Source of the DNA: Microbacterium radiodurans
Lineage (GTDB): Bacteria; Actinomycetota; Actinomycetes; Actinomycetales; Microbacteriaceae
Direction of reading: 5' to 3'
Assembly (NCBI RefSeq): GCF_008710705.1
Contig: NZ_VYRZ01000001.1
Span: forward strand, 806,001 to 870,000
Length of the DNA: 64,000 bases
A program made the translations under genes and the position numbers. Positions 15,450 to 23,461 of this stretch are shown in pieces (position 1 is the first letter of the stretch; every line of letters starts with the position of its first letter). Below the pieces are notes generated by a model. The model saw only the letters and a list, made by a program, of their open reading frames with translations. It was not told where the DNA came from and did no database searches.

Positions 15450-16415
15450 TCAGCGGCCGGACACCACGGCGTTGTCGAGTGCGTCGATGTCGACGCCGGG
15501 GCGCTCGGCGCGATTGGTCAGCAGGACCCACGCCAGCCCCGCCCCGGGGTGGATCCAGAACTCGGTGCCGGCCCAGCCGCCGTGGCCGAACACGTCGGTG
15601 TCGATGAGGCCGGGTGCGGCGTGGCGGAGGTTCCAGGTGAAGCCCCAGTCCGACCCTCGCTCGTCGGGATAGGGGTCGAGCGCCGGGATGCCGGAGGTCA
15701 GCGGCCGACGCATCATGGCGAGCGTCGCGGGAGCCACGATGCCGTCGGTCGCTCCCGCGGTGGTGCGCAGGAGCGATCCGCCGATGTTCAGCAGGTCGAG
15801 GGCGCGGCCGGCGAGGCCCGCGCCCGGGTTGCGCTGAGCCGCGAAGCCCGCGACGTCGAAACCGACGGCGCCGGCGTCGACGACGGGCGTCGCCGTCTCG
15901 ACATCGAACCCGAGCCCGGTGGCTCCGACCGGGGTCGCCCAGTCGAACAGCTCGTCCTCCCACGACCGGCCCGTCGCGTGCTCGATCATCGCCGCGATCC
16001 CCGTGAAGGCGAGCGTCGAGTATCGCGTCGCGGCGCCCGCGGCGAAGTCTCGGCCGCGGGCGACGAGCTCGGCGCGCAGGTCGTCGCGGGTGTCGAGCTG
16101 GGGCTCGGCGATGCCGCTCGTGTGGCTGACGAGATGGCGCAGTCGCACGACGTCGTCGCGGTTGCCGCCGAAGCCCGGAACCGCCTCGGCGAGCGGGGTC
16201 TGCGGGGTGAGCAGGCCGCGCTCGACAGCGCGCGCGGCGGTGAGGCCGGCGAGGGGCTTCGTGATCGAGAAGAGCGGGTAGCGGTCGTCGGTGCGGGCCG
16301 AGAACGCGTCGAGGGCGAGGATGCCGTCGGCCGAGACCACACCGAGCACGGCCGAGGGCAGGCGCCCCGCGGCGACGTGTCGGCGGGCCCAGTCGAAGGC
16401 GGCGTCGAAGGTCAT
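15450..16415 (-). CDS. Serine hydrolase, beta-lactamase/esterase family (class C fold)
   Basis: 321 residues. The SxxK nucleophile motif is Ser50-Ile-Thr-Lys53 (FSITKPLAG), preceded by the expected YPLFS. The second motif is Tyr132-Ser133 (RYSTLAFTGI), and a C-terminal FGHGGWAGTEFW gives the third (HGG instead of KTG). There is no signal peptide, so a cytoplasmic esterase (EstB/LovD-like) is more likely than a secreted lactamase. It lies 32 bases upstream of galE and 9 bases downstream of the semialdehyde dehydrogenase, so it could be the last gene of the galacturonate operon. Its substrate is unknown; an acyl ester or sugar-acid lactone is possible. Confidence 0.87.
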   Translation of the reverse strand: MTFDAAFDWARRHVAAGRLPSAVLGVVSADGILALDAFSARTDDRYPLFSITKPLAGLTAARAVERGLLTPQTPLAEAVPGFGGNRDDVVRLRHLVSHTSGIAEPQLDTRDDLRAELVARGRDFAAGAATRYSTLAFTGIAAMIEHATGRSWEDELFDWATPVGATGLGFDVETATPVVDAGAVGFDVAGFAAQRNPGAGLAGRALDLLNIGGSLLRTTAGATDGIVAPATLAMMRRPLTSGIPALDPYPDERGSDWGFTWNLRHAAPGLIDTDVFGHGGWAGTEFWIHPGAGLAWVLLTNRAERPGVDIDALDNAVVSGR

Positions 16416-16424
16416 GCTCCCAAC

Positions 16425-17888
16425 TTAGGAGGCACGGGCATCGGCGGAGACGACGAGACGGCCGTTGCGCCGGTGCGGGATCGCCGCGAGGTTCTCGTCG
16501 CGCAGCTCGGCCGGGAGCAGGCGCGCGGGCGCATCCTGGAACGTGACGGGCCGCAGGAAGCGGCGGATCGCCGACGCGCCGACCGAGGTGTGCAGCGACG
16601 TCGTGGCCGGCCACGGTCCGCCGTGCTGCTGCGACCAGGTCACGGCGACGCCCGTCGGCCAGCCGGCGAAGAGCACCCGTCCGGCCCGCTCCTGGAGCAG
16701 GGCTAGCGTGTCGTCGACGTCGTCGGCCTCTTCCGCGTGCAGGGTCGCGGTGAGGCTGCCGGGCACGGCGCGCAGAGCCGCGTGGAGGTCGTCGGCGCCG
16801 TCGTAGGCGACGAGCAGCGTCACCGGGCCGAAGCACTCCTCGAGTAGGGTCTCGGGACGCTCCGCCACCGCCGCGGCGTCGGTGCGCAGCACGATCGGCT
16901 GGGCGCCGCCGGCGGATTCGGCGCCGCGAGCGACGACGGCGACGGCGGGATCGTCCGCGAGGGCGTCGATGCCCGACGGGAAGGCGTCGGTGATGCGCTC
17001 GGTCAGCAGCGGCCCGCCCGAGACGCCCGGCACGGCCGTCGCGACGGCATCGACGAACGCATCGGCGCCCCGCGGGACGAACACGACGCCCGGCTTCGTG
17101 CAGAACTGACCGACGCCGAGGGTGAAGGAGCCGACGAGGCCCTGCGCGAGCGCGTCGCCGCGCGCGGCGGCGGCACCCGGGGTCACGACGACCGGGTTGA
17201 CGCTGCCGAGCTCGCCGTAGAACGGGATCGGGTCGGGCCGGCCCGCGGCGAGGTCGAACAGAGCCCGCCCGCCCGAGAGCGAGCCGGTGAAGCCCGCGGC
17301 GCGGATGGCGGGATGCTGCACGAGGGCGTTGCCGGCCTCGCGACCCTCGATGAGCGCGAGGGAGCCCTCGGGCGCGCCGGCCGCAGCGAGTGCTGCGCGG
17401 GCGATCTCGGCGGTGCGGCGCGAGAGCTCGGGGTGACCCGAATGCGCCTTGACGACGACGGGGTTGCCGGCAGCCCATGCCGAGGCGGTGTCGCCGCCGC
17501 ACACCGAGAAGGCGAACGGGAAGTTCGAGGCCGAGAACACCGCGACCGGGCCGACGCCCACCAGCACGCGGCGCAGCTCGGGCCGCGGGGGCGTGGCGGA
17601 CGGGTCGGCGTCGTCGACCGTCGCCTCGAGGTAGGAGCCCTCGAGTACGACGTCGGCGAACAGCCGCAGCTGTCCCGTCGTCCGCCCGACCTCGCCGCGC
17701 AGCCGGGTGGTGCCGAGATGCGTCTCGCGGTCGGCGATCTCGACCAGCTCGTCGGTCGCGGCGTCGAGCGCGTCGGCGACGGCGCGGATCCAGGCGGCGC
17801 GGGTCGCGGCCGGCGAGGTGCGCCAGAGCGGGGCGGCGGCGGTGGCCGCGGCGGCGATCTCGTCGAGTTCGGGGAGCGTGGTGGTCAT
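16425..17888 (-). CDS. 2,5-dioxovalerate (alpha-ketoglutarate semialdehyde) dehydrogenase
   Basis: 487 residues from the ATG at 17888, with GAAAG upstream; a GTG three codons earlier is possible. It shows the aldehyde dehydrogenase fold, with SASNFPFAFSV (119-129), Glu226 in GELGSVNP and catalytic Cys263 in GVGQFCTKPG. The GQFCTKPG form and AWAAGNPVVVKAH are characteristic of alpha-ketoglutarate semialdehyde dehydrogenases rather than of general ALDHs. The reaction oxidises 2,5-dioxopentanoate to 2-oxoglutarate with NAD(P). The upstream KdgD makes exactly this semialdehyde, so the two steps are consecutive. It belongs to the minus-strand operon beginning at 22283. Confidence 0.9.
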   Translation of the reverse strand: MTTTLPELDEIAAAATAAAPLWRTSPAATRAAWIRAVADALDAATDELVEIADRETHLGTTRLRGEVGRTTGQLRLFADVVLEGSYLEATVDDADPSATPPRPELRRVLVGVGPVAVFSASNFPFAFSVCGGDTASAWAAGNPVVVKAHSGHPELSRRTAEIARAALAAAGAPEGSLALIEGREAGNALVQHPAIRAAGFTGSLSGGRALFDLAAGRPDPIPFYGELGSVNPVVVTPGAAAARGDALAQGLVGSFTLGVGQFCTKPGVVFVPRGADAFVDAVATAVPGVSGGPLLTERITDAFPSGIDALADDPAVAVVARGAESAGGAQPIVLRTDAAAVAERPETLLEECFGPVTLLVAYDGADDLHAALRAVPGSLTATLHAEEADDVDDTLALLQERAGRVLFAGWPTGVAVTWSQQHGGPWPATTSLHTSVGASAIRRFLRPVTFQDAPARLLPAELRDENLAAIPHRRNGRLVVSADARAS

Positions 17889-17932
17889 CGCGATCACTTT
17901 CGTCGGGGGAGGGGCGGGCGGGTCGAGAAGGA

Positions 17933-17966
17933 GCGGGCAGGTCGTTCCAGCGGGCAGGTCGTGCCA
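17933..17966. repeat. Two 17-base tandem repeats
   Basis: GCGGGCAGGTCGTTCCA is followed directly by the same unit with TGCCA; a third, decayed unit runs into the stop codon of the enolase-superfamily gene. They fill the only sizeable gap inside this operon (87 bases). Confidence 0.7.
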
Positions 17967-17975
17967 GCGGGCGGG

Positions 17976-19094
17976 TCAGCCGAAGCGGAGGCCGAGGCCG
18001 AGGTGGGGCTCCTCGCGGAGCCGGCCGTCGGCGATCGCGACCGGGGCGGGGCCGTCGAGCGCGCCGAGCTCGCCGAAGCCGGCGTCCTCGACGTCCTCGA
18101 CCCACGGCTCGGCGATGTCGCCGGGCAGCGTGAGGGCGAGCTGTCCCGAGAGCTCGGGAAGCAGGTGCGGATGCAGCGCCGCCCCCGCCTCGCGCGCGAT
18201 CTCGGCGATCTGCCGGAACGGCGTGATGCCGCCCACGCGCACGATGTTCGGCTGCACGATCTGGGCCGCGCCCGCGCGGAGGAAGTCGGCGAAACGGTGG
18301 CGGTTGTGCAGGTTCTCGCCCACCGCGATGGGGATGCCCGAGCTCGCGCGCAGGCGCGCGCCGAGCTCGGTGTGACCGGCGAGGTCGTCGGCGCGCAGCG
18401 GCTCCTCGATCCAGGCGGGCGAGACCTCGGCGAGCACCTCGAGCGACCGGGTGGCGCGCTCGAGACCCCACCGCTGGTTGGCATCGATCATGAGGCCGCG
18501 GTCGGAGCCGAGCACCTCGCGGACGGCGCGCAGCCGGTCGAGGTCCTCCGCGACGTCGGGCTTGCCGACCTTGACCTTCACGGCGGGGAGCCCGGCGGCC
18601 ACCCAGCGGCGCACCTGCGCGACGAGCTCGTCGAGCGTGTAGTGGAGGTTGACGCCGCTGCCGTAGACGGGGGCGCTCGCGCGGCGGCGGCCGATGAGGT
18701 CCGACACCGAACCGCCCGCGGCGCGGGCTGCGGCATCCCAGATCGCGAGATCGACACCGGCGAGGGCGATCGTGGTGACCCCGCCGCCACCGGCCTCGTG
18801 GATGTGCTCCCAGAGCCCCTGCCACGCGTCGCCCGGCTCGGCCGAGCGGCCGACGGCGGCCGGAACGACGTCGTGCTCGAGGAGCGCCCGCACCGCCTCC
18901 GCGCCGATCTGCGGGGTCCAGGCGAAACCCCAGCCCTCGGCGCCGTCCGAGCGCACGAGATGCGTCGCGATGACGCCGACCGAGGTGACGTCCGCCGCCC
19001 ACGGCCGCGTGAGCGGCACGCGCAGCAGACGCGCCTCGATCGAGGCGATCGTCGCGGTGGTGAGCGCGGCGACGGGCGCGGCGGCGAGGCTCAC
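17976..19094 (-). CDS. Enolase-superfamily enzyme (mandelate racemase/muconate lactonizing type), probable sugar-acid dehydratase or cycloisomerase
   Basis: 372 residues from the GTG that overlaps the kdgD stop (GTGA). Active-site residues are readable: KVKVGK with Lys173/Lys175, metal ligands Asp204 (MIDANQRW), Glu230 (IEEPL) and Glu260 (VGENLH), and His308/His310 in LHPHLLP. Lys and His on opposite faces place it in the mandelate-racemase subgroup, which includes galactarate, glucarate and gluconate dehydratases and galactarolactone cycloisomerase. Placed between an SDR and KdgD, it most likely makes 3-deoxy-2-keto-hexarate from galactarate or its lactone. The exact substrate is inference. 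It is essential to the proposed oxidative uronate route. Confidence 0.87.
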   Translation of the reverse strand: MSLAAAPVAALTTATIASIEARLLRVPLTRPWAADVTSVGVIATHLVRSDGAEGWGFAWTPQIGAEAVRALLEHDVVPAAVGRSAEPGDAWQGLWEHIHEAGGGGVTTIALAGVDLAIWDAAARAAGGSVSDLIGRRRASAPVYGSGVNLHYTLDELVAQVRRWVAAGLPAVKVKVGKPDVAEDLDRLRAVREVLGSDRGLMIDANQRWGLERATRSLEVLAEVSPAWIEEPLRADDLAGHTELGARLRASSGIPIAVGENLHNRHRFADFLRAGAAQIVQPNIVRVGGITPFRQIAEIAREAGAALHPHLLPELSGQLALTLPGDIAEPWVEDVEDAGFGELGALDGPAPVAIADGRLREEPHLGLGLRFG

Positions 19095-19990
19095 AGCAGC
19101 GCGCGCCCTGCGTCGAGGATCTCGGCGAGGCGACGCTCCTGATCGGCGGTGGGGTCGACGAGTGGCGCGCGGACGCCGCCGACGGCCGATCCGCTCAGGC
19201 GCAGGCCCGCCTTGATGAGCGAGACGCCGAAGCCGGGCGTCTCGTCGCGGAGCGCCACGAGCGGCGTGTAGAACGCGTCGAGGATCTCGAGACGCCGCTC
19301 CTCGTCGCCCCCCACGTACGCGCGGTAGTACGCGTTCGCGACCTCGGGGATCATGGCGAACGCCGCCGAGGAGTAGAGCGGGATGCCGATGCCCCGGTAC
19401 GCGGCCTGCGTGAGCTCCGCGGTGAGGAGGCCGTTGAAGAAGGCGAAGTCCGCGCGTCCTGCGTCGGCGACCGCGCGGACGATGAGCTGCGCCGCGCCGA
19501 TGTCGCCGGCACCGTCCTTGAAGCCGACGACCTTCGGGTTCTCGGCGAGACGTCGCATCGAGGCGGGGGTGAACTGCGCGTTGGCGCGGTGATAGACGAC
19601 GACCGGCAGATCGGATGCCGCGGCGACCGCCTCGACGTAGGCGACGAGACCCGCCTGCGTGCCGCCGACCAGGTAGGGCGGCAGCACGAGCAGCGCGTCG
19701 GCGCCCGCGTCGGCGGCGCCGCGTGCGACCTCGAGCGCGTGCCCGAGGGGGCCGCCCGTCCCGGCCACGACCGGCACCGCCCCGTTCACCTGCTGCGCCG
19801 CGGTACGGACGACCGCGCCCGCCTCGGCGGCGGAGAGGGCGTGGAACTCCCCGGTGCCGCACGCGGGGAAGACGCCGCCTGCCCCGGCGACGACACCGGC
19901 GCCGACGTGCTCGGCGAGCAGGTCGTGGTCGATGGCGCCGGCGCGGTCGAAGGGGGTCACGGGGAAGAAGAGGATGCCGTCGAAGTTCAT
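19091..19990 (-). CDS. kdgD: 5-dehydro-4-deoxyglucarate dehydratase
   Basis: 299 residues, a DHDPS/NAL-superfamily TIM barrel. Diagnostic stretches are LFFPVTPFD (7-15), FPACGTGEFHAL (41-52), VVYHRANA with Tyr133 and VVGFKDG with Schiff-base Lys158; YHRANA and GTGEF are typical of KdgD rather than of dihydrodipicolinate synthase. It decarboxylates and dehydrates 5-dehydro-4-deoxy-D-glucarate to 2,5-dioxopentanoate, which the dehydrogenase at 16425-17888 would oxidise. Its start overlaps the SDR stop (ATGA) and its stop overlaps the enolase-superfamily start (GTGA), so the three are tightly coupled. Confidence 0.93.
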   Translation of the reverse strand: MNFDGILFFPVTPFDRAGAIDHDLLAEHVGAGVVAGAGGVFPACGTGEFHALSAAEAGAVVRTAAQQVNGAVPVVAGTGGPLGHALEVARGAADAGADALLVLPPYLVGGTQAGLVAYVEAVAAASDLPVVVYHRANAQFTPASMRRLAENPKVVGFKDGAGDIGAAQLIVRAVADAGRADFAFFNGLLTAELTQAAYRGIGIPLYSSAAFAMIPEVANAYYRAYVGGDEERRLEILDAFYTPLVALRDETPGFGVSLIKAGLRLSGSAVGGVRAPLVDPTADQERRLAEILDAGRALL

Positions 19991-20949
19991 ACCGGCACGT
20001 CCTTTCGGGCTTCGGTTCTGCGGGAAGGGGAGAGGGCGATGGGCGCGTCGTCGTCGTCGACGAGCTCGGTCCGCCACGAGTGGCGGGGCGCCCAGTCGAG
20101 CAGGCGCCGGGCCTTGGCGTTCGAGAAGGCCGGCAGCGTGCCGGTGAGGCCCGCCGCGAGCTCGTCGGAGCCGGGCACGAACTGCGGCAGCAGGTCGGCC
20201 AGCGGGCGGCGCGCGAGCGCGTCGTCCGCACCGACGAAGAACGTCTCGGCGTTCGGGATGCCGCCGATGTCGGCCAGCAGCGCGTCGACGAAGTGCGCGA
20301 CGTCGCGCGCATCGACGTAGTTGAACAGCGCAGGCGCCGAGAGGGCCGGATCGTCGAGACGCTCGCGGACGGTGTGGCCCTGCTGCGTCGGAGCGCCCCG
20401 CCATTCCTCGGGGGCGATCACGTAGCAGGGGCGGAAGGCGGCGAGCCGCACGTCGTCGCCGGTCTGGCGCTGCAGCATCCCGATCGTCTGCTCGATCACG
20501 AGCTTCGACAGGGCGTAGGCGTTCCACGGCCGCGGCGGGGTGTCCTCGTCGAGCGGCAGGCGGTCGGGCAGCCAGCCGCCCGGGGCGTTGTAGCCGAGCA
20601 CGGTCGGGCTCGAAGCCGCGACGATGCTCCGGATGCCGGACGCCGCCGCGCCCCCCAGCACCGACAGGGCGAGGGCCGTGTTGGTGCGGATGATGACGTC
20701 TTCGGGCGCGCTGAAGGGCACCGCGATCGCCGCGAGGTGGATGACGGCGTCGGCGCGCTGGGCGCGCAGCGCCTGCTCGGTGGCGGGCGCGTCCAGGAGG
20801 TCGATCGCGACCTGGTCGGCCCCGGCGAGCTCTGCGGCGCTCGAGGTCTCGCGGTCGAACGAGACGACCCGGTGCCCGGCGTCGACGAGACCGGCGACGA
20901 GGCTCCGGCCGAGCCGCCCGGCTCCGCCGGTGACGACGATGCGGCTCAT
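19987..20949 (-). CDS. NAD-dependent epimerase/dehydratase (SDR), candidate uronate dehydrogenase
   Basis: 320 residues. Extended SDR with TGGAGRLGRSLV (about 7-18) for NAD(P), Asp in VVSFDRE, catalytic ASSPTVLGYN and YALSK (Tyr-x-x-x-Lys) near residue 150. It is longer than the well-known ~265-residue uronate dehydrogenases, so an identity as Udh is not certain; a related sugar or lactone oxidoreductase would also fit. In the operon it follows a Gfo/Idh dehydrogenase and precedes KdgD, where oxidation of galacturonate to its aldarolactone would be needed. Overlaps of four bases on both sides couple it to its neighbours. Confidence 0.82.
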   Translation of the reverse strand: MSRIVVTGGAGRLGRSLVAGLVDAGHRVVSFDRETSSAAELAGADQVAIDLLDAPATEQALRAQRADAVIHLAAIAVPFSAPEDVIIRTNTALALSVLGGAAASGIRSIVAASSPTVLGYNAPGGWLPDRLPLDEDTPPRPWNAYALSKLVIEQTIGMLQRQTGDDVRLAAFRPCYVIAPEEWRGAPTQQGHTVRERLDDPALSAPALFNYVDARDVAHFVDALLADIGGIPNAETFFVGADDALARRPLADLLPQFVPGSDELAAGLTGTLPAFSNAKARRLLDWAPRHSWRTELVDDDDAPIALSPSRRTEARKDVPV

Positions 20950-22283
20950 CGGGATCCCTCGGCGAGCAGCCGCACGCCGAGCTCGTCGGTGCGCACCGGG
21001 AGCCCGGTCTCGAGCGATCGATTGCCGGCGATGCCGACCGCGATCGACTGCACGCCGTCGCGCCACCCGGCGGGGCGGGCGAGGGGGTCCTCGCTCGGGC
21101 CGACGAAGACGTCCGCGAGCAGCAGGGCGTCGCCGCCGCCGTGGCCGCCGGAGCCGTTGACGATCTCGATCTCCTCGGCGTCCTCCCAGTGCCGCTGCAC
21201 GAGCAGCCGCTCGCCCTGGGGGCGGAGGGACGCCTCGGCGCCGGCATCGACGGCGGAGGGGTCGAGCACGGGGTGGAGTCCCTCGTCGGCGAGCACCGCA
21301 CCGCGTTCGACGACCTCGAGCTCGGCGCGGCCCTCGGTGCCGTTGACGGCGACCCGGTAGCCCTCCCACGGGGCGTGGGCGTTGAGCGAGTACGACAGGG
21401 TGGCGCCGCCGGCGTAGTCGACGACGAGGGCGAGGTTGTCCTCGATCGTGATGCCCTCGCCGAAGACGTCGCGGTCGCGGAGGTAGCCGTCGTGGCTCTC
21501 GGCGTCGAGGTACAGGGCGCGCAGGCGCTCGTCGTCGCGCAGATCGAGCTCGAACGGGTCGTGCTCGCCGTCGTGCGTGCCGCGCTGCGGGCGGGCGCCG
21601 AGCGCGCGCTCCTGCGCGTTGGCGGCGCCGTAGAACCGCAGGCCGCCGGAGGCGAAGACGCGCGCCGGGACGTCGCGGATCCACCAGTTCACGAGGTCGA
21701 AGTGGTGGCTCGACTTGTGGACCAGGAGCCCGCCGGAGTGCTCCTTCTCGCGGTGCCAGCGGCGGAAGTAGTCGGCTCCGTGCTTGGTGTCGAGCATCCA
21801 GGAGAAGTCGATCGACGTCACGCGGCCGATGCGGCCGTCCTGGATGACCTGCCGCAGGGCGGAGTTCCGGGGCGAGTACCGGTAGTTGAACGTCAGCACG
21901 ACGTCGCGACCGGTGCGCTCCACGGCATCCTCGATGGCGGCGGCGCTCGCTGCGTCGATCGTGAGCGGCTTCTCGACGACGACGTCGGCGCCGGCGTCGA
22001 GGGCCCGGACGATGAGCGGTGCGTGCAGGTCGTCGCGTGCGGTGATGATGACGCGCTCGATGCGCGCGTCGGCGATCATCCGCTCGAGGTCGTCCGGCTG
22101 CCAGAGCGTCGGCTCGGCGCACCCTCGCTCGACGAGCTGATCGCGGTACACCGCGGCCCGCACCGGGTTCGGCTCGCAGATCGCGACGAGTTCGGCGCGA
22201 TCTGCGTAAGTGTCGGTGATGGCGTCGACGTACATCTGGGCGCGATGGCCGGCCCCCACGAGGGCGTAGCGCGTGCGTGTCAT
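20946..22283 (-). CDS. Gfo/Idh/MocA-family oxidoreductase
   Basis: 445 residues. An N-terminal Rossmann motif ALVGAGHRAQMY (about 6-17) is followed by the VVEKPLT block, where the Lys is the conserved catalytic lysine. FNYRYSP and a C-terminal alpha/beta sheet (LLVHKSSHHFDLVNWW) resemble the large actinobacterial Gfo/Idh proteins near uronate genes. It probably oxidises a sugar or sugar acid with NAD(P). It is the first gene of the KdgD operon and is preceded by an AAACGTTTT-type operator 38 bases upstream. It is one of five Gfo/Idh proteins in this window. The substrate cannot be read from the sequence. Confidence 0.9.
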   Translation of the reverse strand: MTRTRYALVGAGHRAQMYVDAITDTYADRAELVAICEPNPVRAAVYRDQLVERGCAEPTLWQPDDLERMIADARIERVIITARDDLHAPLIVRALDAGADVVVEKPLTIDAASAAAIEDAVERTGRDVVLTFNYRYSPRNSALRQVIQDGRIGRVTSIDFSWMLDTKHGADYFRRWHREKEHSGGLLVHKSSHHFDLVNWWIRDVPARVFASGGLRFYGAANAQERALGARPQRGTHDGEHDPFELDLRDDERLRALYLDAESHDGYLRDRDVFGEGITIEDNLALVVDYAGGATLSYSLNAHAPWEGYRVAVNGTEGRAELEVVERGAVLADEGLHPVLDPSAVDAGAEASLRPQGERLLVQRHWEDAEEIEIVNGSGGHGGGDALLLADVFVGPSEDPLARPAGWRDGVQSIAVGIAGNRSLETGLPVRTDELGVRLLAEGSR

Positions 22284-22320
22284 GGCTCTCCTTTGTGCCG
22301 GACTCGCGGGACCTGAGTCC

Positions 22321-22334
22321 AGGAAACGTTTTCT
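22321..22334. promoter_or_regulatory. LacI-type operator of the galacturonate operon
   Basis: AGGAAACGTTTTCT, a near-perfect 14-base palindrome centred on CG, about 38 bases before the start of the first operon gene and next to the lacI gene. Confidence 0.7.
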
Positions 22335-22396
22335 CAGGCTAGCACGGAACGACGTCGATCCGACCAGAACGGTTCGGAATGCGGTGCGCGGCCGCG

Positions 22397-23392
22397 TCAG
22401 CGTGCGGGCGGTGCGGTGCTGCCGCGGAGGATGACCTCGGGCACGACGGTGAGTTCCGCGGCGGGCTCGCGCCCCTGCAGGAGGCTGCGGAGAGCCGCCC
22501 AGGCGTGTGCGCCGAGCTGGGACGTCGGAACGGCGGCCGTCGTCAGGGCGGGCGAGGTGTACCGGGCGAAGGGAATGTCGTCGAATCCGGCGATCGACAG
22601 CTGCCCCGGAACCGAGACGCCGCGGTCGGTCGCCGCGCTCAGGAGACCCATCGCGGTGAGGTCGTTGAACGCGAGGACGGCCGTCGCGCCGGAGTCGAGA
22701 ACGGCCGAGAGCGAGGCGGCGCCGGCCGCGAAGTCGACGCCGGCGGGGATCTCGACGATCTCGCACGCGGCGAGCTGGGTGCGGGCGTCGTCGAGGGCCG
22801 CCAGGCGCTGCGCGTTCGATGCGCTGTGCCGCGATCCCGCCAGGTACGCGATGCGCCGGTGCCCGAGTCCGTACAGGTGGTCGATGATCGCCCGCAGCGG
22901 CGTGCGGTAGTCGGCGGCCACCGAGGGGGCCGCGCCCGCGCGGTTCACGAGCACGACCGGCGCGACCTCGCCGAGGACGTCGGCGAGCGCGGCGTCGCTC
23001 ATGCGGGGCGCGCAGAGGATGAGTCCGTCCGACCGCCGGCGCGATTCCAGCGCCAGCACGCGCTCCTCGTCCTCGTGCTCGTCGGAATCCGAGATGAGGA
23101 CGTGATACCCGTCGGCGACCGCGGCGCGGCTGAGACCGCGCAGCATCCCCTGGAACGTCGGGTTCGCCAGATCGGGAACGACCACCGAGATCGTCTGCGT
23201 GCGGCCGAGCACGAGGCTGCGGGCGAGCGGGTTCGCCGAGTAGCCGAGGGTCGCCGCGGAGCTCTTCACCCGCTCCGCCAGGGCCGGATCGACCGACGTG
23301 TTGCCGTTCATCACGCGCGACACGGTCGCGAGCGAGACCCCCGCGTGCGCGGCGACCTGCGTGATCGTCGCCTGCTTGGGCGCTGCGGCCAT
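22397..23392 (-). CDS. LacI-family transcriptional regulator (1)
   Basis: 331 residues. Residues 9-34 form the LacI helix-turn-helix (TITQVAAHAGVSLATVSRV), followed by the hinge helix GYSANPLARSLV. The remainder is a periplasmic-binding-protein-like sensor (ISVVVPDLANPTFQGML, SRRSDGLILCAP, IAGFDDIPFARYTSPALTT). It lies between the KdgD operon, which it probably represses through the site at 22321-22334, and the divergent M24-like gene with a second site at 23434. A sugar acid from pectin is a sensible inducer, but this is inference. Its own promoter overlaps the shared spacer with that gene, implying autoregulation. Confidence 0.93.
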   Translation of the reverse strand: MAAAPKQATITQVAAHAGVSLATVSRVMNGNTSVDPALAERVKSSAATLGYSANPLARSLVLGRTQTISVVVPDLANPTFQGMLRGLSRAAVADGYHVLISDSDEHEDEERVLALESRRRSDGLILCAPRMSDAALADVLGEVAPVVLVNRAGAAPSVAADYRTPLRAIIDHLYGLGHRRIAYLAGSRHSASNAQRLAALDDARTQLAACEIVEIPAGVDFAAGAASLSAVLDSGATAVLAFNDLTAMGLLSAATDRGVSVPGQLSIAGFDDIPFARYTSPALTTAAVPTSQLGAHAWAALRSLLQGREPAAELTVVPEVILRGSTAPPAR

Positions 23393-23433
23393 CGTTTCTC
23401 CCCGGATGCGGTCGTGTGCACATACTATGCGAG

Positions 23434-23447
23434 GGAAAACGTTTTAC
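23434..23447. promoter_or_regulatory. LacI-type operator between lacI and the M24-like gene
   Basis: GGAAAACGTTTTAC with the perfect core AAAACGTTTT. It sits in the 69-base divergent spacer, 15 bases before the M24-like start, so it can serve both promoters. Confidence 0.75.
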
Positions 23448-23461
23448 GACGGGAGACATCG

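Noticed and set aside
15450..16415. Beta-lactamase resistance gene
   Set aside because: No signal peptide and a HGG third motif rather than KTG; esterase-like serine hydrolase fits better.
14440..19002. Single 1520-codon open frame on the minus strand
   Set aside because: It is the galE gene (14440-15417) joined in frame to a non-coding shadow of the neighbouring genes; only the final 325 residues are real.
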